Shown here in pieces: positions 19,410 to 29,015 of a stretch of DNA of 64,000 nt. Position numbers and translations under genes: made by a program. The stretch is taken from contig CAXNMF010000017.1 of the NCBI GenBank assembly GCA_964203275.1, positions 1-64,000 on the forward strand, read 5' to 3'. Position 1 is the first letter of the stretch. Each line of letters begins with the position of its first letter. The notes beneath the pieces are model-generated. The model was not told where the DNA came from. It ran no database searches and was given only the letters and a program-made list of their open reading frames with translations. This DNA is from Ga0077527 sp945862135 (GTDB lineage: Bacteria; Pseudomonadota; Gammaproteobacteria; Burkholderiales; SG8-41).

Positions 19410-20324
19410 TCAGACGATGCGGGATCTCAGGCAGCAGGCGACCTGATGTGAGATGGCTGCAGGAACCGGCAACTTGCCGTCAAGCCCGCCCGTAATCCAG
19501 TCAGCGGTTACCGACGCCTCCCGGCTGTCAGGCAACTCCGGATTATTCTCCGGCTCCGTGCGCCAGACGTCATTGGCGTGCCCGTTCAGCCACTCGATCA
19601 CCGGCTCCCTCCGCGGATGTGCAACCGCTTCGCCTTCGGCACCGCGCAGCAGCAGGGCGTCGCTGGAATGCTGTGTGAAAAATGCCCGCATCCGGTCCAG
19701 ATATTCCGGGTGAGTCACGCTGACCAGCCGCACGGCTCTCGTGGTGAACGGCTGGATCATTTTCACCAGCGTATGTGCCGAACTGCGCAGGCCGATGTCG
19801 CGGCGCAGTTTCAGTGTGCGGGCGATGGCGGGGGCGAGGGTGTCGATGGCGATGATCGCGAGATTGCGCGTAGCGAGCTGTTCTTCGGCTTCAGCGATTG
19901 ATTGTGCGGGTTGTATGCCCATCGCCTGAAACACTTCGATGGTGGTGACCCGGCCCGGATCATCGAGTACACCATGCACCAGCACCGGCACGCCTTCGCG
20001 CGCGACCAGCGAAGCCAGTAGCGGTGTCAGGTTGGGCAGTTGTCTTGCGCCGTTGTAGGCGGGAATGACCAGCGGGACCTTGCCGGCGGGGGCCTTGAGA
20101 TGCGGGTAGCTGGCTTCGCAGGCTTCAAGAAATCCTGCTAATTCGTCCAGCGATTCGCCCTTGATACGCAGCGCGATCAGGATTGCGCCGAGTTGCAGCG
20201 GCGGGATGTCGTTGTTGAGGATCGCGGTGAAAAGCGTTCGCGCATCTTCACGCGTAAGGTCGCGGGCGGCGTTTTTGCCGCGGCCGATTTCCTTGATGAA
20301 GCTGATGAGTTGTTTGGGATCCAT
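19410..20324 (-). CDS. ybiB: YbiB-type glycosyltransferase-family-3-fold DNA-binding protein
   Basis: A 304-residue protein related to anthranilate phosphoribosyltransferase (TrpD) and to E. coli YbiB, a LexA-regulated DNA-binding protein of the same fold. The N-terminal helical domain (LISFIKEIGRGKNAARDLTREDA...) and the PAYNGARQLPNLTPLLA segment are characteristic. The substrate loop of true TrpD enzymes is not conserved, so a biosynthetic role is unlikely. It is convergent with the PEP-CTERM gene, 16 bases away, and has intergenic repeats on its 5' side. Confidence 0.8.
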   Translation of the reverse strand: MDPKQLISFIKEIGRGKNAARDLTREDARTLFTAILNNDIPPLQLGAILIALRIKGESLDELAGFLEACEASYPHLKAPAGKVPLVIPAYNGARQLPNLTPLLASLVAREGVPVLVHGVLDDPGRVTTIEVFQAMGIQPAQSIAEAEEQLATRNLAIIAIDTLAPAIARTLKLRRDIGLRSSAHTLVKMIQPFTTRAVRLVSVTHPEYLDRMRAFFTQHSSDALLLRGAEGEAVAHPRREPVIEWLNGHANDVWRTEPENNPELPDSREASVTADWITGGLDGKLPVPAAISHQVACCLRSRIV

Positions 20325-20362
20325 GCTGCAATCATCGCACGGGTTCGGGGGCTTGGGATGAG

Positions 20363-20395
20363 CGGTTCACCCTTCGACAGGCTCAGGGCGAACGG
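20363..20395. repeat. Dispersed palindromic intergenic repeat (CCTTCGACAGGCTCAGGG type)
   Basis: The core CCTTCGACAGGCTCAGGGCG is flanked by GTTCAC and GAACGG, so the unit can fold (CGTTC...GAACG-like ends). This is a widely dispersed intergenic repeat type in proteobacterial chromosomes. It lies upstream of ybiB. Confidence 0.6.
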
Positions 20396-20429
20396 GACAA
20401 GAGGTCAGGGCTATTGGTTTCCCCTCACC

Positions 20430-20470
20430 CCAACCCTCTCCCCAAAAGTAATTGGGGAGAGGGAGGTTGG
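20430..20470. repeat. Long intergenic hairpin repeat (CTCTCCCC / GGGGAGAG)
   Basis: CCAACCCTCTCCCC and GGGGAGAGGGAGGTTGG form a long imperfect inverted repeat around an AA..AGTA..TT centre. It sits just after the stop of the DUF1348 gene at 20474 and could act as an mRNA 3' structure for that operon. It is also a known dispersed repeat type. Confidence 0.6.
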
Positions 20471-20473
20471 TTC

Positions 20474-20953
20474 TTATAAGCCGAGTTCAGAGAGTCCAGG
20501 ATGATTGTCAGGACGACGGCCCTGCGGCCAGAAGTATTTGCGGTCTTCGGCCTTGATCGGCATGTCGTTGATGCTGGCAATGCGCCGGTGCATCAGGCCG
20601 TTCGGCGCGAACTCCCAGTTCTCGTTGCCGTAGGCGCGATACCACTGGCCGGAGTCGTCGCGCCATTCGTAGGCGAAGCGCACGGCGATGCGGTTATCGG
20701 TAAAGGCCCATAGTTCCTTGATCAGCCGGTAGTCGAGTTCTTTCGCCCATTTGCGCGTTAGGAAGGCGACCACGTCGGCGCGGCCGGACAGAAACTCCGC
20801 ACGATTGCGCCATGTGGTGTCCGGTGTGTAAGCCAGTGAGACCGCAACCGGATCACGCGTGTTCCAGGCGTCTTCGGCCTTGCGAACTTTCTGTTTCGCC
20901 GTGTCGATGTTGAACGGCGGGTAGGGCGGGCGGCTTTCGACGGCGATATTCAT
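20474..20953 (-). CDS. DUF1348 / NTF2-like small protein
   Basis: A 159-residue cytoplasmic protein of the SnoaL/NTF2-like fold, DUF1348 family (WNTRDP...AYTPDTTWRNRAEF, then RIAVRFAYEWRDDSGQWYRAYGNENWEF and the C-terminal RKYFWPQGRRP, typical of the family). Its molecular function is not established. Its ATG overlaps the cobA stop by four bases (ATGA), so it is probably translationally coupled and is the last gene of the nitrate-assimilation operon. A link to nitrogen assimilation is inference from position only. Confidence 0.82.
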   Translation of the reverse strand: MNIAVESRPPYPPFNIDTAKQKVRKAEDAWNTRDPVAVSLAYTPDTTWRNRAEFLSGRADVVAFLTRKWAKELDYRLIKELWAFTDNRIAVRFAYEWRDDSGQWYRAYGNENWEFAPNGLMHRRIASINDMPIKAEDRKYFWPQGRRPDNHPGLSELGL

Positions 20954-21747
20954 GCGACGGCTACCTCGTGTTCGGTGACGGTTTGTGCAGCGATGCGTGC
21001 TGCATCAGCGACTTCGCCGATGACCAGGATCGCCGGACTGCCAATGTTATGGTGTTTGATATCTGAGACCAGTCGCGACAGTGTGCTTGCGACAACGCGT
21101 TGCTGCGGCAGTGTCGCGTGTTGGATGACAGCAGCGGGCAGGTCGGCGCGCAGGCCGCCTTCGCGTAATCCGGCGACGATGCTTTCGCAGCGCGCGATGC
21201 CCATATAAATCACCAGCGTCAAGCCGGAGCGGGCGAGCGCCTCCCAATCCACGGCAGCGCCGTCACGGGTGTGGCCGGTAATGAAAGCGACGCCGCGCCC
21301 GGCCTCGCGATGCGTGACGGGGATGCCGGCTGCGGCGGGTGCGGCGATGCCGGCGGTAATGCCGCTGACGACTTCCCATGCAATGCCTGCGGCATCGAGT
21401 GCGGCGGTTTCTTCACCGCCACGACCGAAGACGAAAGGGTCGCCGCCTTTCAACCGTACGACGGTGTGACCGGCCTGCGCTTCGGCAACCAGCAGTTTTT
21501 CGATAAAGGCCTGCGGCGTGGATTTGCAGCCGCCGCGTTTGCCGACATGGATGACGCGCGCACCGGGGTGCAGATGTGTCAGCACTGCGGGATTAACTAG
21601 ATCGTCGACCAGCGCGACGTCGGCTTCACCGATGATGCGCACGGCTTTCAGTGTTAGCAGTTCGGGATCCCCGGGGCCGGCGCCGACCAGCCAGACTTTT
21701 CCGCAGGAAGTTTTTGTTTTAATGCGTGTTTTTGCGAGTGTGTTCAT
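20950..21747 (-). CDS. cobA: Uroporphyrinogen-III C-methyltransferase (siroheme synthesis)
   Basis: A 265-residue SAM-dependent methyltransferase converting uroporphyrinogen III to precorrin-2. Motifs: VGAGPGDPELLTLKA, DDLVN, VGKRGG near residue 70, RLKGGDPFVFGRGGEE and GIPVTHR. It lacks the CysG dehydrogenase/chelatase part, so another enzyme must finish siroheme. It lies ten bases after nasA and overlaps the DUF1348 gene. Its place in the operon fits the siroheme demand of NirB. Confidence 0.93.
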   Translation of the reverse strand: MNTLAKTRIKTKTSCGKVWLVGAGPGDPELLTLKAVRIIGEADVALVDDLVNPAVLTHLHPGARVIHVGKRGGCKSTPQAFIEKLLVAEAQAGHTVVRLKGGDPFVFGRGGEETAALDAAGIAWEVVSGITAGIAAPAAAGIPVTHREAGRGVAFITGHTRDGAAVDWEALARSGLTLVIYMGIARCESIVAGLREGGLRADLPAAVIQHATLPQQRVVASTLSRLVSDIKHHNIGSPAILVIGEVADAARIAAQTVTEHEVAVA

Positions 21748-21756
21748 GAGCGTTTC

Positions 21757-24472
21757 CTATGCGGCCATGACTGACGCCGTGGCGAGTTTGCGCAACTCCG
21801 GGAGGCAGGAGCCGCACTGGGTGCCGCAGAGCAGTTGCTGCTGTACGGTGGCCAGCTTGTTGCCGGCATCGCCGTCTGCCGACTGCAGTGCCGTGAGGAT
21901 GGTGGTTTCGCCGACGCCGTGGCAGCTGCAGACGATGCGTCCGCGCGCGGCCATCGCAACCGGTGCCGTTGCCGTGGGCGCGAGCAGCCGTGAGCCGAGC
22001 GCTGCGACGTTCAGTCCCTGCGCATGAAATTCGCGCAGCCATGTTTCACCGATGGCATCGCCGGACAGGCAGACGCCGGCCACATGTCCGTCTGCGAGGC
22101 GCACGGCCCGGGTGACGCCGCGGCGTGGGTCGGCGTAACGCAGCACCGTGGCGCCGTCGAGTTCGAACAGCGCAAGTATGGTGTCCAGCGTTTTCCGGCA
22201 CGGTGCTTTGGATGCGGCCGCACGCAGCAATACGCCATTGGCATCCGGGGTCAGCGTGCATGAGGCAAATTCGAAATCCGGCAGCAGCGCCTGCGCGCGC
22301 GCCAGCAGCGCCAGTGCATCGCCGTCGGTGGGCGTGCCAAGCGCCATCAGTCGCCACGGCAGCGCAGCCTTGTCGATGCGGATGGCGCTGTGTTTGAGCT
22401 CCGGCTGGAATGACCGCGGATCGATCACGGGAAGCGTCAGTGCATTGATTCCGCTGCCAGTCAGATAACGGCTGCCCCAGTGCATCGGCAGGAACGCTTG
22501 GCCCGGCGCCACGCCGGCATCCGCTTCGGCGATCAGCGTCAGCATGCCGCGGCGCGAATCGACGGTGACCAGTTCGCCCGCCGCAATGCCACGACGTGCG
22601 AGATCTGCCGGGTTCAGCATCACGGCCGGCTCGGGTGCGTGGCTCCACAGTTTTGCGACACGTCCGCTGCGCGTCATGCCGTGCCACTGGTCGCGCAGGC
22701 GGCCGGTGTTCAGGCGCAGCGGAAAACGGGCATCGACATTTTCCGCAACCGGCAGGTAATGCACGGCAGCGAAACGCGCGCGGCCGCTGGTGGTGGGGAA
22801 CACGCCGTTTTCATAGAGGCGCTGTGTGCCGTGTCGGGCGTCAATCGGGTAAGGCCATTGCTGCGGACCTTTGGCATCCAGCGTCGAATAACCGAGGCCG
22901 GTAATGTCGGTATTGCGGCCACGGGTGAGTTCGCGGTATTCGTTGAAAATCTGTCGCGGGGATTCGAATGCAAACAGCGTCGAGGTGTGGCCGTGCAGGC
23001 GCTGTTCGAGTTGCAGCGCAAAGTCGCAGACGATGCGCCAGTCGGGGCGGGCCTCTTCCGGTGCGGCAATCGCTGGGCGCACGCGCGAAATGCGCCGCTC
23101 GGAATTGGTGACCGTGCCCTCTTTTTCACCCCAGCCGGCGGCAGGCAGCAGCACATCCGTATAGGCAGCGGTTTCGGTGTCACTGCAGGTCTCCTGCAGC
23201 ACCACCAGTTCGGCGCGGGTCAGCGCTTCACGGACGGCAGTCTGGTCGGGCATTGACTGTGCAGGATTGGTGCAGGCGATCCACACGGCTTTGATCTGGC
23301 CGTGGCGGATGGCATCGAACATTTCGACGGCGGTTTTACCGGGGCGACCGGAAATCGATGGCACGCCCCACAACTGCGCGACCTCGTCACGGTGATCGGC
23401 ATTTTGCAGATCGCGATGTGCGATCAGCAGATTGGCCATCGAGCCGGTTTCGCGGCCGCCCATCGCATTGGGCTGTCCGGTCAGTGAAAACGGGCCGGCG
23501 CCGGGTCGGCCGATGTGGCCGGTGGCAAGGTGCAGGTTGATCAGTGCGGCGTTTTTGTCGGTGCCGCAGGATGACTGATTGAGGCCCATGCAGTACAGCG
23601 ACAGCGCAGCTTTGGACTGGCCGAACCAGCGTGCTGCCGTGATCAGGTCATCCTTGCTGATGCCGCACAGTTGCGCGGCGAGTTCGGGCGCGTAGTCGCG
23701 GGTGATGGCCTTCAGCGCGTCGAACCCTTCGGTATGCGCTGCGATATAGGCCGGGTTGGTCAGGTCTTCCCACAGCAGCGTATTGAGCATGCCGAGGAAC
23801 AGCGCCACGTCGGTGCCGGGCTGTATCGCAAGATGCAGGTCGGCGATTTCTGCGGTCGCGGTACGGCGCGGATCAATAACGATGATTTTCAGATCGGGGT
23901 GTTTTCGCCTTGGCGTCTTCGATGCGGCGAAACAGGATGGGGTGCGCCCACGCCATGTTGGAGCCGGCAATCAGGATGCAGTCGGCGAGATCAATGTCTT
24001 CATAACAGCCCGGCGGTGCGTCGGCGCCCAGCGTGGTTTTGTAACCGGCAACTGCGGACGACATGCACAGCCGTGAATTCGAATCAATATTGTTGGTGCC
24101 GACCAGTGCGCGGGCCAGTTTGTTGAACGCGTAATAGTCTTCGGTCAGCAGTTGGCCGGAGATGTAAAAGGCGACTGAGTCGGGGCCGTAACGGCGGATG
24201 GTGTCGGCGAAACGATCGGCTACATAACCCAGCGTTTCATCCCAACTGGCGCGTCCACGCGGAGTTTCACGCGATTTACGATATTCCGGATATAACGCGC
24301 GGCCGTGGCCGTATACCGTTTCATGCAGGGCCTGACCCTTACTGCATAACTTGCCGAAGTTCGCCGGGTGGTTCGGGTCGCCACGCACGCCGGTAATGCG
24401 GCCGTCGCGGCGGGAGATCAACACTCCACATCCGACACCACAGTAACAGCAGGTTGAGGCAACCTCAGGCAT
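21757..24472 (-). CDS. nasA: Assimilatory nitrate reductase catalytic subunit, one frameshift
   Basis: Molybdopterin-bis-MGD enzyme reducing nitrate to nitrite in the cytoplasm. The N-terminus carries the [4Fe-4S] ligand set CCYCGVGCG...GKLCSKG. The C-terminal ~70 residues form a BFD-like [2Fe-2S] domain (CSCHGVGE...CGTQCGSC). The sequence needs a -1 correction: after RIEDAKAK the frame breaks at a run of four T on the plus strand (23902-23905). Removing one base restores KHPDLKIIVIDPRRT and the rest of a normal-length (~900 aa) protein. A sequencing or assembly insertion is as likely as a real mutation. Its start overlaps the nirD stop by eight bases. Confidence 0.88.
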
Positions 24473-24797
24473 GGGCGGGCACGGGCAGCGCCAGCAGGAC
24501 GAATCCGCCCTCGATTTTCACCGGATAGGTTTTGGTGCTGCCTTCGTCCGGTGCGATGGCACAGCCGGTCTCCAGCGCGATATTCCAGTTGTGCAGCGGG
24601 CAGGCGACCTTGTTGCCGCAGACGATGCCCTGCGACAGCGCGCCGCCCTTGTGCGGGCAGCGGTCCTCGAGCGCGAACACGGTGTCTTCGGAGGTACGGA
24701 AGATCGCGATATCGACGAAGCCTTCGCGCTGCACGACGCGCGAGCCGAGTTGCGGGATGTCGTCACAGCTGCGCATGATCTTCGGCCGGTCGCTCAT
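24465..24797 (-). CDS. nirD: Nitrite reductase small subunit (Rieske-type)
   Basis: A 110-residue partner of NirB in NADH-dependent nitrite reduction to ammonium. A Rieske-like ligand pattern is visible: CPHKGGALSQG, then CPLHNWNI. It is placed directly after nirB and overlaps nasA, the normal assimilatory order. The length is typical of the family. Confidence 0.93.
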   Translation of the reverse strand: MSDRPKIMRSCDDIPQLGSRVVQREGFVDIAIFRTSEDTVFALEDRCPHKGGALSQGIVCGNKVACPLHNWNIALETGCAIAPDEGSTKTYPVKIEGGFVLLALPVPAHA

Positions 24798-27283
24798 GGT
24801 GCTGCCTCGCGGCTGTCGCCGCGACCGGTGTTGCCCGGTTCAAGCCGCGCGCGACCGGCACCGGCAAGCGGGCGTTCGGCCGCAAGGATCCGGCTCGGGC
24901 GCGTAGTCGGCGCTTGAACTCCAGCAGGTCCGAGCCATGCAGCGCCTTGCGGTTCTCTGCATCTTCAAGGATGCGCTGCTTCACGTAATCGAGGCCGACG
25001 CGGTTGATGTAGTGCACCGTGCGTTCCAGATACCAGCCTTCTTCGCGGTAGAGCTGCAGGAAGGCGCTGGAATATTCCATCACTTCCTCGGCGGTTTTGA
25101 CCTTGACCAGGAACTGCGCGACTTCGGTCTTGATGCCGCCGTTGCCCGCGACATAAATTTCCCACCCCGAATCGACGCCGATCACACCGACGTCCTTGAT
25201 GCCGGATTCGGCGCAATTGCGCGGGCAGCCGGAAACGGCGAGTTTGACCTTGTGCGGTGCATACATGCGCCACAGGCCGCGCTCCAGATCTTGCCCCATC
25301 TTCGTCGAATCCTGCACGCCGAAGCGGCACCATTCGGCGCCGACGCAGGTCTTCACGGTGCGCAGCGCCTTGGCATAGGCGTGACCCGAGGGCATCGTCG
25401 AGGTCGCGCCACACCGTCGGGCAAGGTCTTCCTTTTTCACGCCGAGCAGGTCGATGCGCTGGCCGCCGGTGACCTTTGACCGTAGGAATTTTGTATTTGT
25501 CGACGACGTCGGCGATGCGCCGCAGTTCGATCGGCGCGTGGTGACGCCGCCCCACATCCGCGGAATGACGGAGTAGGTGCCGTCCTTCTGGATGTTGGCG
25601 TGGGCGCGTTCGTTGATGTAGCGTGATTGCGGATCGTCCTTGGCGCGATGCGGCCAGGTCGACAGCAGGTAATAGTTGATCGCCGGGCGGCAGCTGGCGC
25701 AGCCGTTGGGGGTGCGCCATTCGAGGAATTGTCATCACTGCCGGAATCGTCAGCAGTTCGTGATCGCGGATGGCCTGGCGCGCTTCGGCGTGCGTGTGGT
25801 CGGTACAGCCGCACATCGGCTTGACCTTGGGTGAGGCTGAATAGTCACCGCCCGCGGTGAACATCAGAATCTGTTCAACAAGACCGGTGCAGGAGCCGCA
25901 GGAGCTTGAGGCCTTGGTGTGTTTGCGCACGTCATCCAGCGTGAACAGGCCTTTTTCCTTGATCGCCTTGACGATGCTGCCCTTGCACACGCCGTTGCAG
26001 CCGCAGACTTCCATGTCATCCGACATTGCGGCAGCCTTGTTCTGGCCCTGGTGACCGGCGTCACCGAGATTGGATTCGCCGAACATCAGCTTGTCGCGGA
26101 TGTCGCTGACCTTGCGGCCTTCGCGCAGCAGTTTGAAGTAATAGGCGCCGTCGACAGTGTCGCCGTAGAGCACGCTGCCGATCAGCTTGTCGTCCTTGAT
26201 CACCAGGCGCTTGTAGACGCCGCCGATCGGATCGGACAGGGTGATGTCTTCCGTACCGTCGCCGCCCTGGAAGTTTCCGGCGCTGAACAGGTCGATGCCG
26301 GTGACTTTGAGTTTGGTCGAGGTCAGCGAGCCGGTGTAACGGCCGATGCCATACAGCGCGAGATGGTTGGCGCAGACTTTGGCCATGTCGAACAGCGGCG
26401 CGACCAGACCGTAGGCGATGCCGCGATGATTGGCGCATTCGCCGACGGCGTAGATGCGCGGGTCATAGGTCTGCATGGTGTCGCTGACGACGATGCCGCG
26501 CGCGCAATGCAGGCCGGCTTTTTCGGCGAGTTCAGTGTTGGGTCGGATGCCGATGGCGACCACGACCAGTTCGGCAGCGATGGTTTCACCGCCTTTGAGC
26601 CGGACTGCAGCAACACGACCGGATTCGTCGGCGACCAGTTCTTCGGTCTGAGCCGAAAGACGGAACTGCAGACCTTTTTTCTCCAGCGAGGTCTGCAACA
26701 GCTGCGAGGCCGTGCGGTCGAGCTGCCGTTCCATCAGCCAGTCGGCAAGATGGATCACGGTGACGTTCATGCCGCGCAGTTTCAGACCGTTGGCGGCTTC
26801 GAGGCCGAGCAGGCCGCCGCCGATGACCACGGCGTTTTTGTATTGCGAGGATGCAGCGATCATGCCTTCGGTGTCGGCGATGTCGCGGTAGGTCAGCACG
26901 CCCGGCAGTTTCATTCCGGGGATCGGCAGCAGAATGGGATTGGAGCCGGTCGCCAGCAGCAGGCGGTCGTATTCGGCTTCAGTACCGTCGTCGGCCAGAA
27001 CGACGCGTTTAATCCTGTTTATCTCGGTGATCTTCTTGCCGAGGTGCAGCGTGATGTTGTTGCTCTGATACCAGTCGAGATCGTTGAGCACGATCTCTTT
27101 CAGCGTCTGTTCACCGGCAAGCACCGGCGACAGCAGGATGCGGTTGTAGTTCGGATGCGGTTCGGCGCCGAATACAGTGATGTCATAGAGATCTGGCGCA
27201 ATCTTCAGCAACTCCTCCAGCGCGCGCATGCCGGCCATGCCGTTGCCGATGCACACCAGACGCATCTTGCTGTTTTTATTCAT
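24763..27283 (-). pseudogene. nirB: NADH nitrite reductase large subunit with several frameshifts
   Basis: Residues ~1-500 are intact: FAD/NAD fold (CIGNGMAGMRALEELL, VVIGGGLLGLEAANGL) and a BFD-like [2Fe-2S] domain (CGCNGVCKG...SSCGSCTG). The C-terminal sulfite/nitrite reductase part is readable only across frames: FLEWRTPNGCASC, then MWGGVTT, PIELRRIADVVDKYKIPTVK, VTGGQRIDLLGVKKEDL, then TCVGAEWCRFGVQDS and SGCPRNCAESG, which bind siroheme and [4Fe-4S]. Breaks fall near 25730, 25535, 25474, 25422 and 25395, and possibly again near 24910 before the stop. All can be explained by one or two extra bases. Either the gene is decaying or the assembly is poor in this ~350-base stretch. The rest of the operon is intact, which favours an assembly artefact. 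Confidence 0.8.
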
Positions 27284-27286
27284 TTT

Positions 27287-28075
27287 TTAAGCCGCTTTGA
27301 GTTGCTTCTGGTAGAGGAACTCGAGCACGGCCTTGCGCGCGGCGAGGTAGCGCGGGTCGCTCGCCATCGCCAGACGGTCACGCGGACGCGGCAGATCGAC
27401 GCTGAGGATTTCGCCGATGGTCGCGGCAGGGCCGTTGGTCATCATCACCACGCGGTCGGCGAGCAGCACGGCTTCATCGACGTCGTGGGTGACCATCACC
27501 ACGGTGCTGCCGGTGGCGGTGACGATGCGCATCAGCTCATCCTGCAGCCGCGCGCGCGTCAGTGCATCCAGTGCGCCGAACGGTTCATCCATCAGAAGCA
27601 CTTTCGGTTCCATCGCAAGCGCACGGGCGATCCCGACACGCTGTTTCATGCCGCCGGAGATTTCATGCGGCCGTTTTTCGCTGGCCGATGCCAGGCCGAC
27701 CAGATCCAGCGCGCGGGCTGTGCGCTCACGCAATTTCGCTTTTGATTCGGTTGCGGCGAATACGCGCTCGACGGCGAGGTGGATGTTTTCAAAGCAGGTC
27801 AGCCAGGGCAGCAGCGAGTGGTTCTGGAACACCACGCCGCGATCCGGTCCGGGACCGGCGATCTGGCGGCCGGACAGAAACAGGTAGCCGCTGGTGGGAT
27901 CGGTCAATCCGGCGATCAGGTTCAGCAGGGTGGATTTGCCGCAGCCGGAATGACCGATCAGCGTGACGAACTCGCCTTTCTGGATTTCAAGGTTGATGTC
28001 ACGCAGGGCGGTGAACGCGCCCTTGCGGGTTTCGAAGATCATGCCGGCCTGTTCGATGCTCAGATAACGTTCCAT
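27287..28075 (-). CDS. nrtD: Nitrate ABC transporter ATP-binding protein
   Basis: A 262-residue ABC ATPase of the nitrate/sulfonate/taurine group. Walker A GHSGCGKSTLLN, signature ISGGMKQRVGIARAL, Walker B VLLMDEPFGALDA and an H-loop VTHDVDEA are all present. It lies three bases upstream of nirB and nine downstream of the permease. It has no C-terminal binding-protein-like extension, so it corresponds to NrtD or NasD rather than NrtC. Confidence 0.92.
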   Translation of the reverse strand: MERYLSIEQAGMIFETRKGAFTALRDINLEIQKGEFVTLIGHSGCGKSTLLNLIAGLTDPTSGYLFLSGRQIAGPGPDRGVVFQNHSLLPWLTCFENIHLAVERVFAATESKAKLRERTARALDLVGLASASEKRPHEISGGMKQRVGIARALAMEPKVLLMDEPFGALDALTRARLQDELMRIVTATGSTVVMVTHDVDEAVLLADRVVMMTNGPAATIGEILSVDLPRPRDRLAMASDPRYLAARKAVLEFLYQKQLKAA

Positions 28076-28084
28076 GTCGGCTCC

Positions 28085-28999
28085 TTAATCGTACTGCCAG
28101 CGTTTGGCGATCAGCAGCAGGCTGTATTCGAGTAGCAGGCCGATGATGCCGATGACAAAAATCGCGATGATGATATTTTCGACTTTCAGGTTGTTCCATT
28201 CGTCCCACACCCAGAAGCCGAGGCCGACGCCGCCGGTGAGCATTTCAGCAGCAACAATCACCAGCCAGGCCACGCCGATGGCGAGGCGAATGCCCGTCAG
28301 CATGTACGGCAGCACCGCAGGGAACAGGATTTTGCTGAACACCTTCCATTCGGAGAGATTCAGCACGCGCGCGACGTTGAGGTAATCCTGCGGAATGCGT
28401 TGCACGCCGACCGCAGTGTTGATGACCATCGGCCAGATACTGGAAATGAAAATAGTCCAGATCGCTGCAGGATCAGCGCCTTTGAATACCAGCAGTCCGA
28501 TCGGCAGCCAGGCCAGCGGCGACACAGGACGCAGCAGGCTGATCACCGGTTCCGCCATATTGCGAAGGAACAGGAAGCGGCCAATCATGAATCCGAGCGG
28601 AATGCCAACCAGTGCGGCAAGTCCGAAGCCCATGCCGACACGCGACAGCGAACCGCCGATTTTCCAGCCGATGCCCTGATCGTTCGGCCCGTTTTTGTAG
28701 AACGGGTCGCTGAAAACAACCTTGGCCGCTTCCCAGGTCTTGGCCGGTCCCGGTATCGAGCCCATCTGCGACACCGCGAACCAGATGGTCAGGAATACCA
28801 GCAGACCCAGCACCGGAGCCGCAATGCGCGCGGCGATTTCCCGGCGTCGCCGTACCGCAATGCGCAGGTTGGCCGCTGACTGTTCGGCAGCGGCATTGCG
28901 GGTGGGTGCCGCAGTGTGCGGAACCACGGAGGAAGCGGCCGGTTTTTCCGGTGATGATTCCACCGGGCCCGGTGCTGCGGTAATGGATGCGGTCATCAT
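28085..28999 (-). CDS. nrtB: Nitrate ABC transporter permease
   Basis: A 304-residue inner-membrane permease. After an Ala/Pro-rich cytoplasmic N-terminus (~50 residues) come about six membrane segments. The EAA-type coupling loop is QRIPQDYLNVARVLNLSEWKVFSKILFPAVLP. The C-terminus IGIIGLLLEYSLLLIAKRWQYD is typical of NrtB/SsuC-type permeases. It forms one transporter with its neighbours on either side. Confidence 0.92.
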   Translation of the reverse strand: MMTASITAAPGPVESSPEKPAASSVVPHTAAPTRNAAAEQSAANLRIAVRRRREIAARIAAPVLGLLVFLTIWFAVSQMGSIPGPAKTWEAAKVVFSDPFYKNGPNDQGIGWKIGGSLSRVGMGFGLAALVGIPLGFMIGRFLFLRNMAEPVISLLRPVSPLAWLPIGLLVFKGADPAAIWTIFISSIWPMVINTAVGVQRIPQDYLNVARVLNLSEWKVFSKILFPAVLPYMLTGIRLAIGVAWLVIVAAEMLTGGVGLGFWVWDEWNNLKVENIIIAIFVIGIIGLLLEYSLLLIAKRWQYD

Positions 29000-29015
29000 C
29001 TGCTGGCTCCTTGAA

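Noticed and set aside
20363..20470. Paired repeats upstream of ybiB as an insertion-sequence remnant.
   Set aside because: No transposase fragment or target duplication is seen; the sequences match common dispersed intergenic palindromes.
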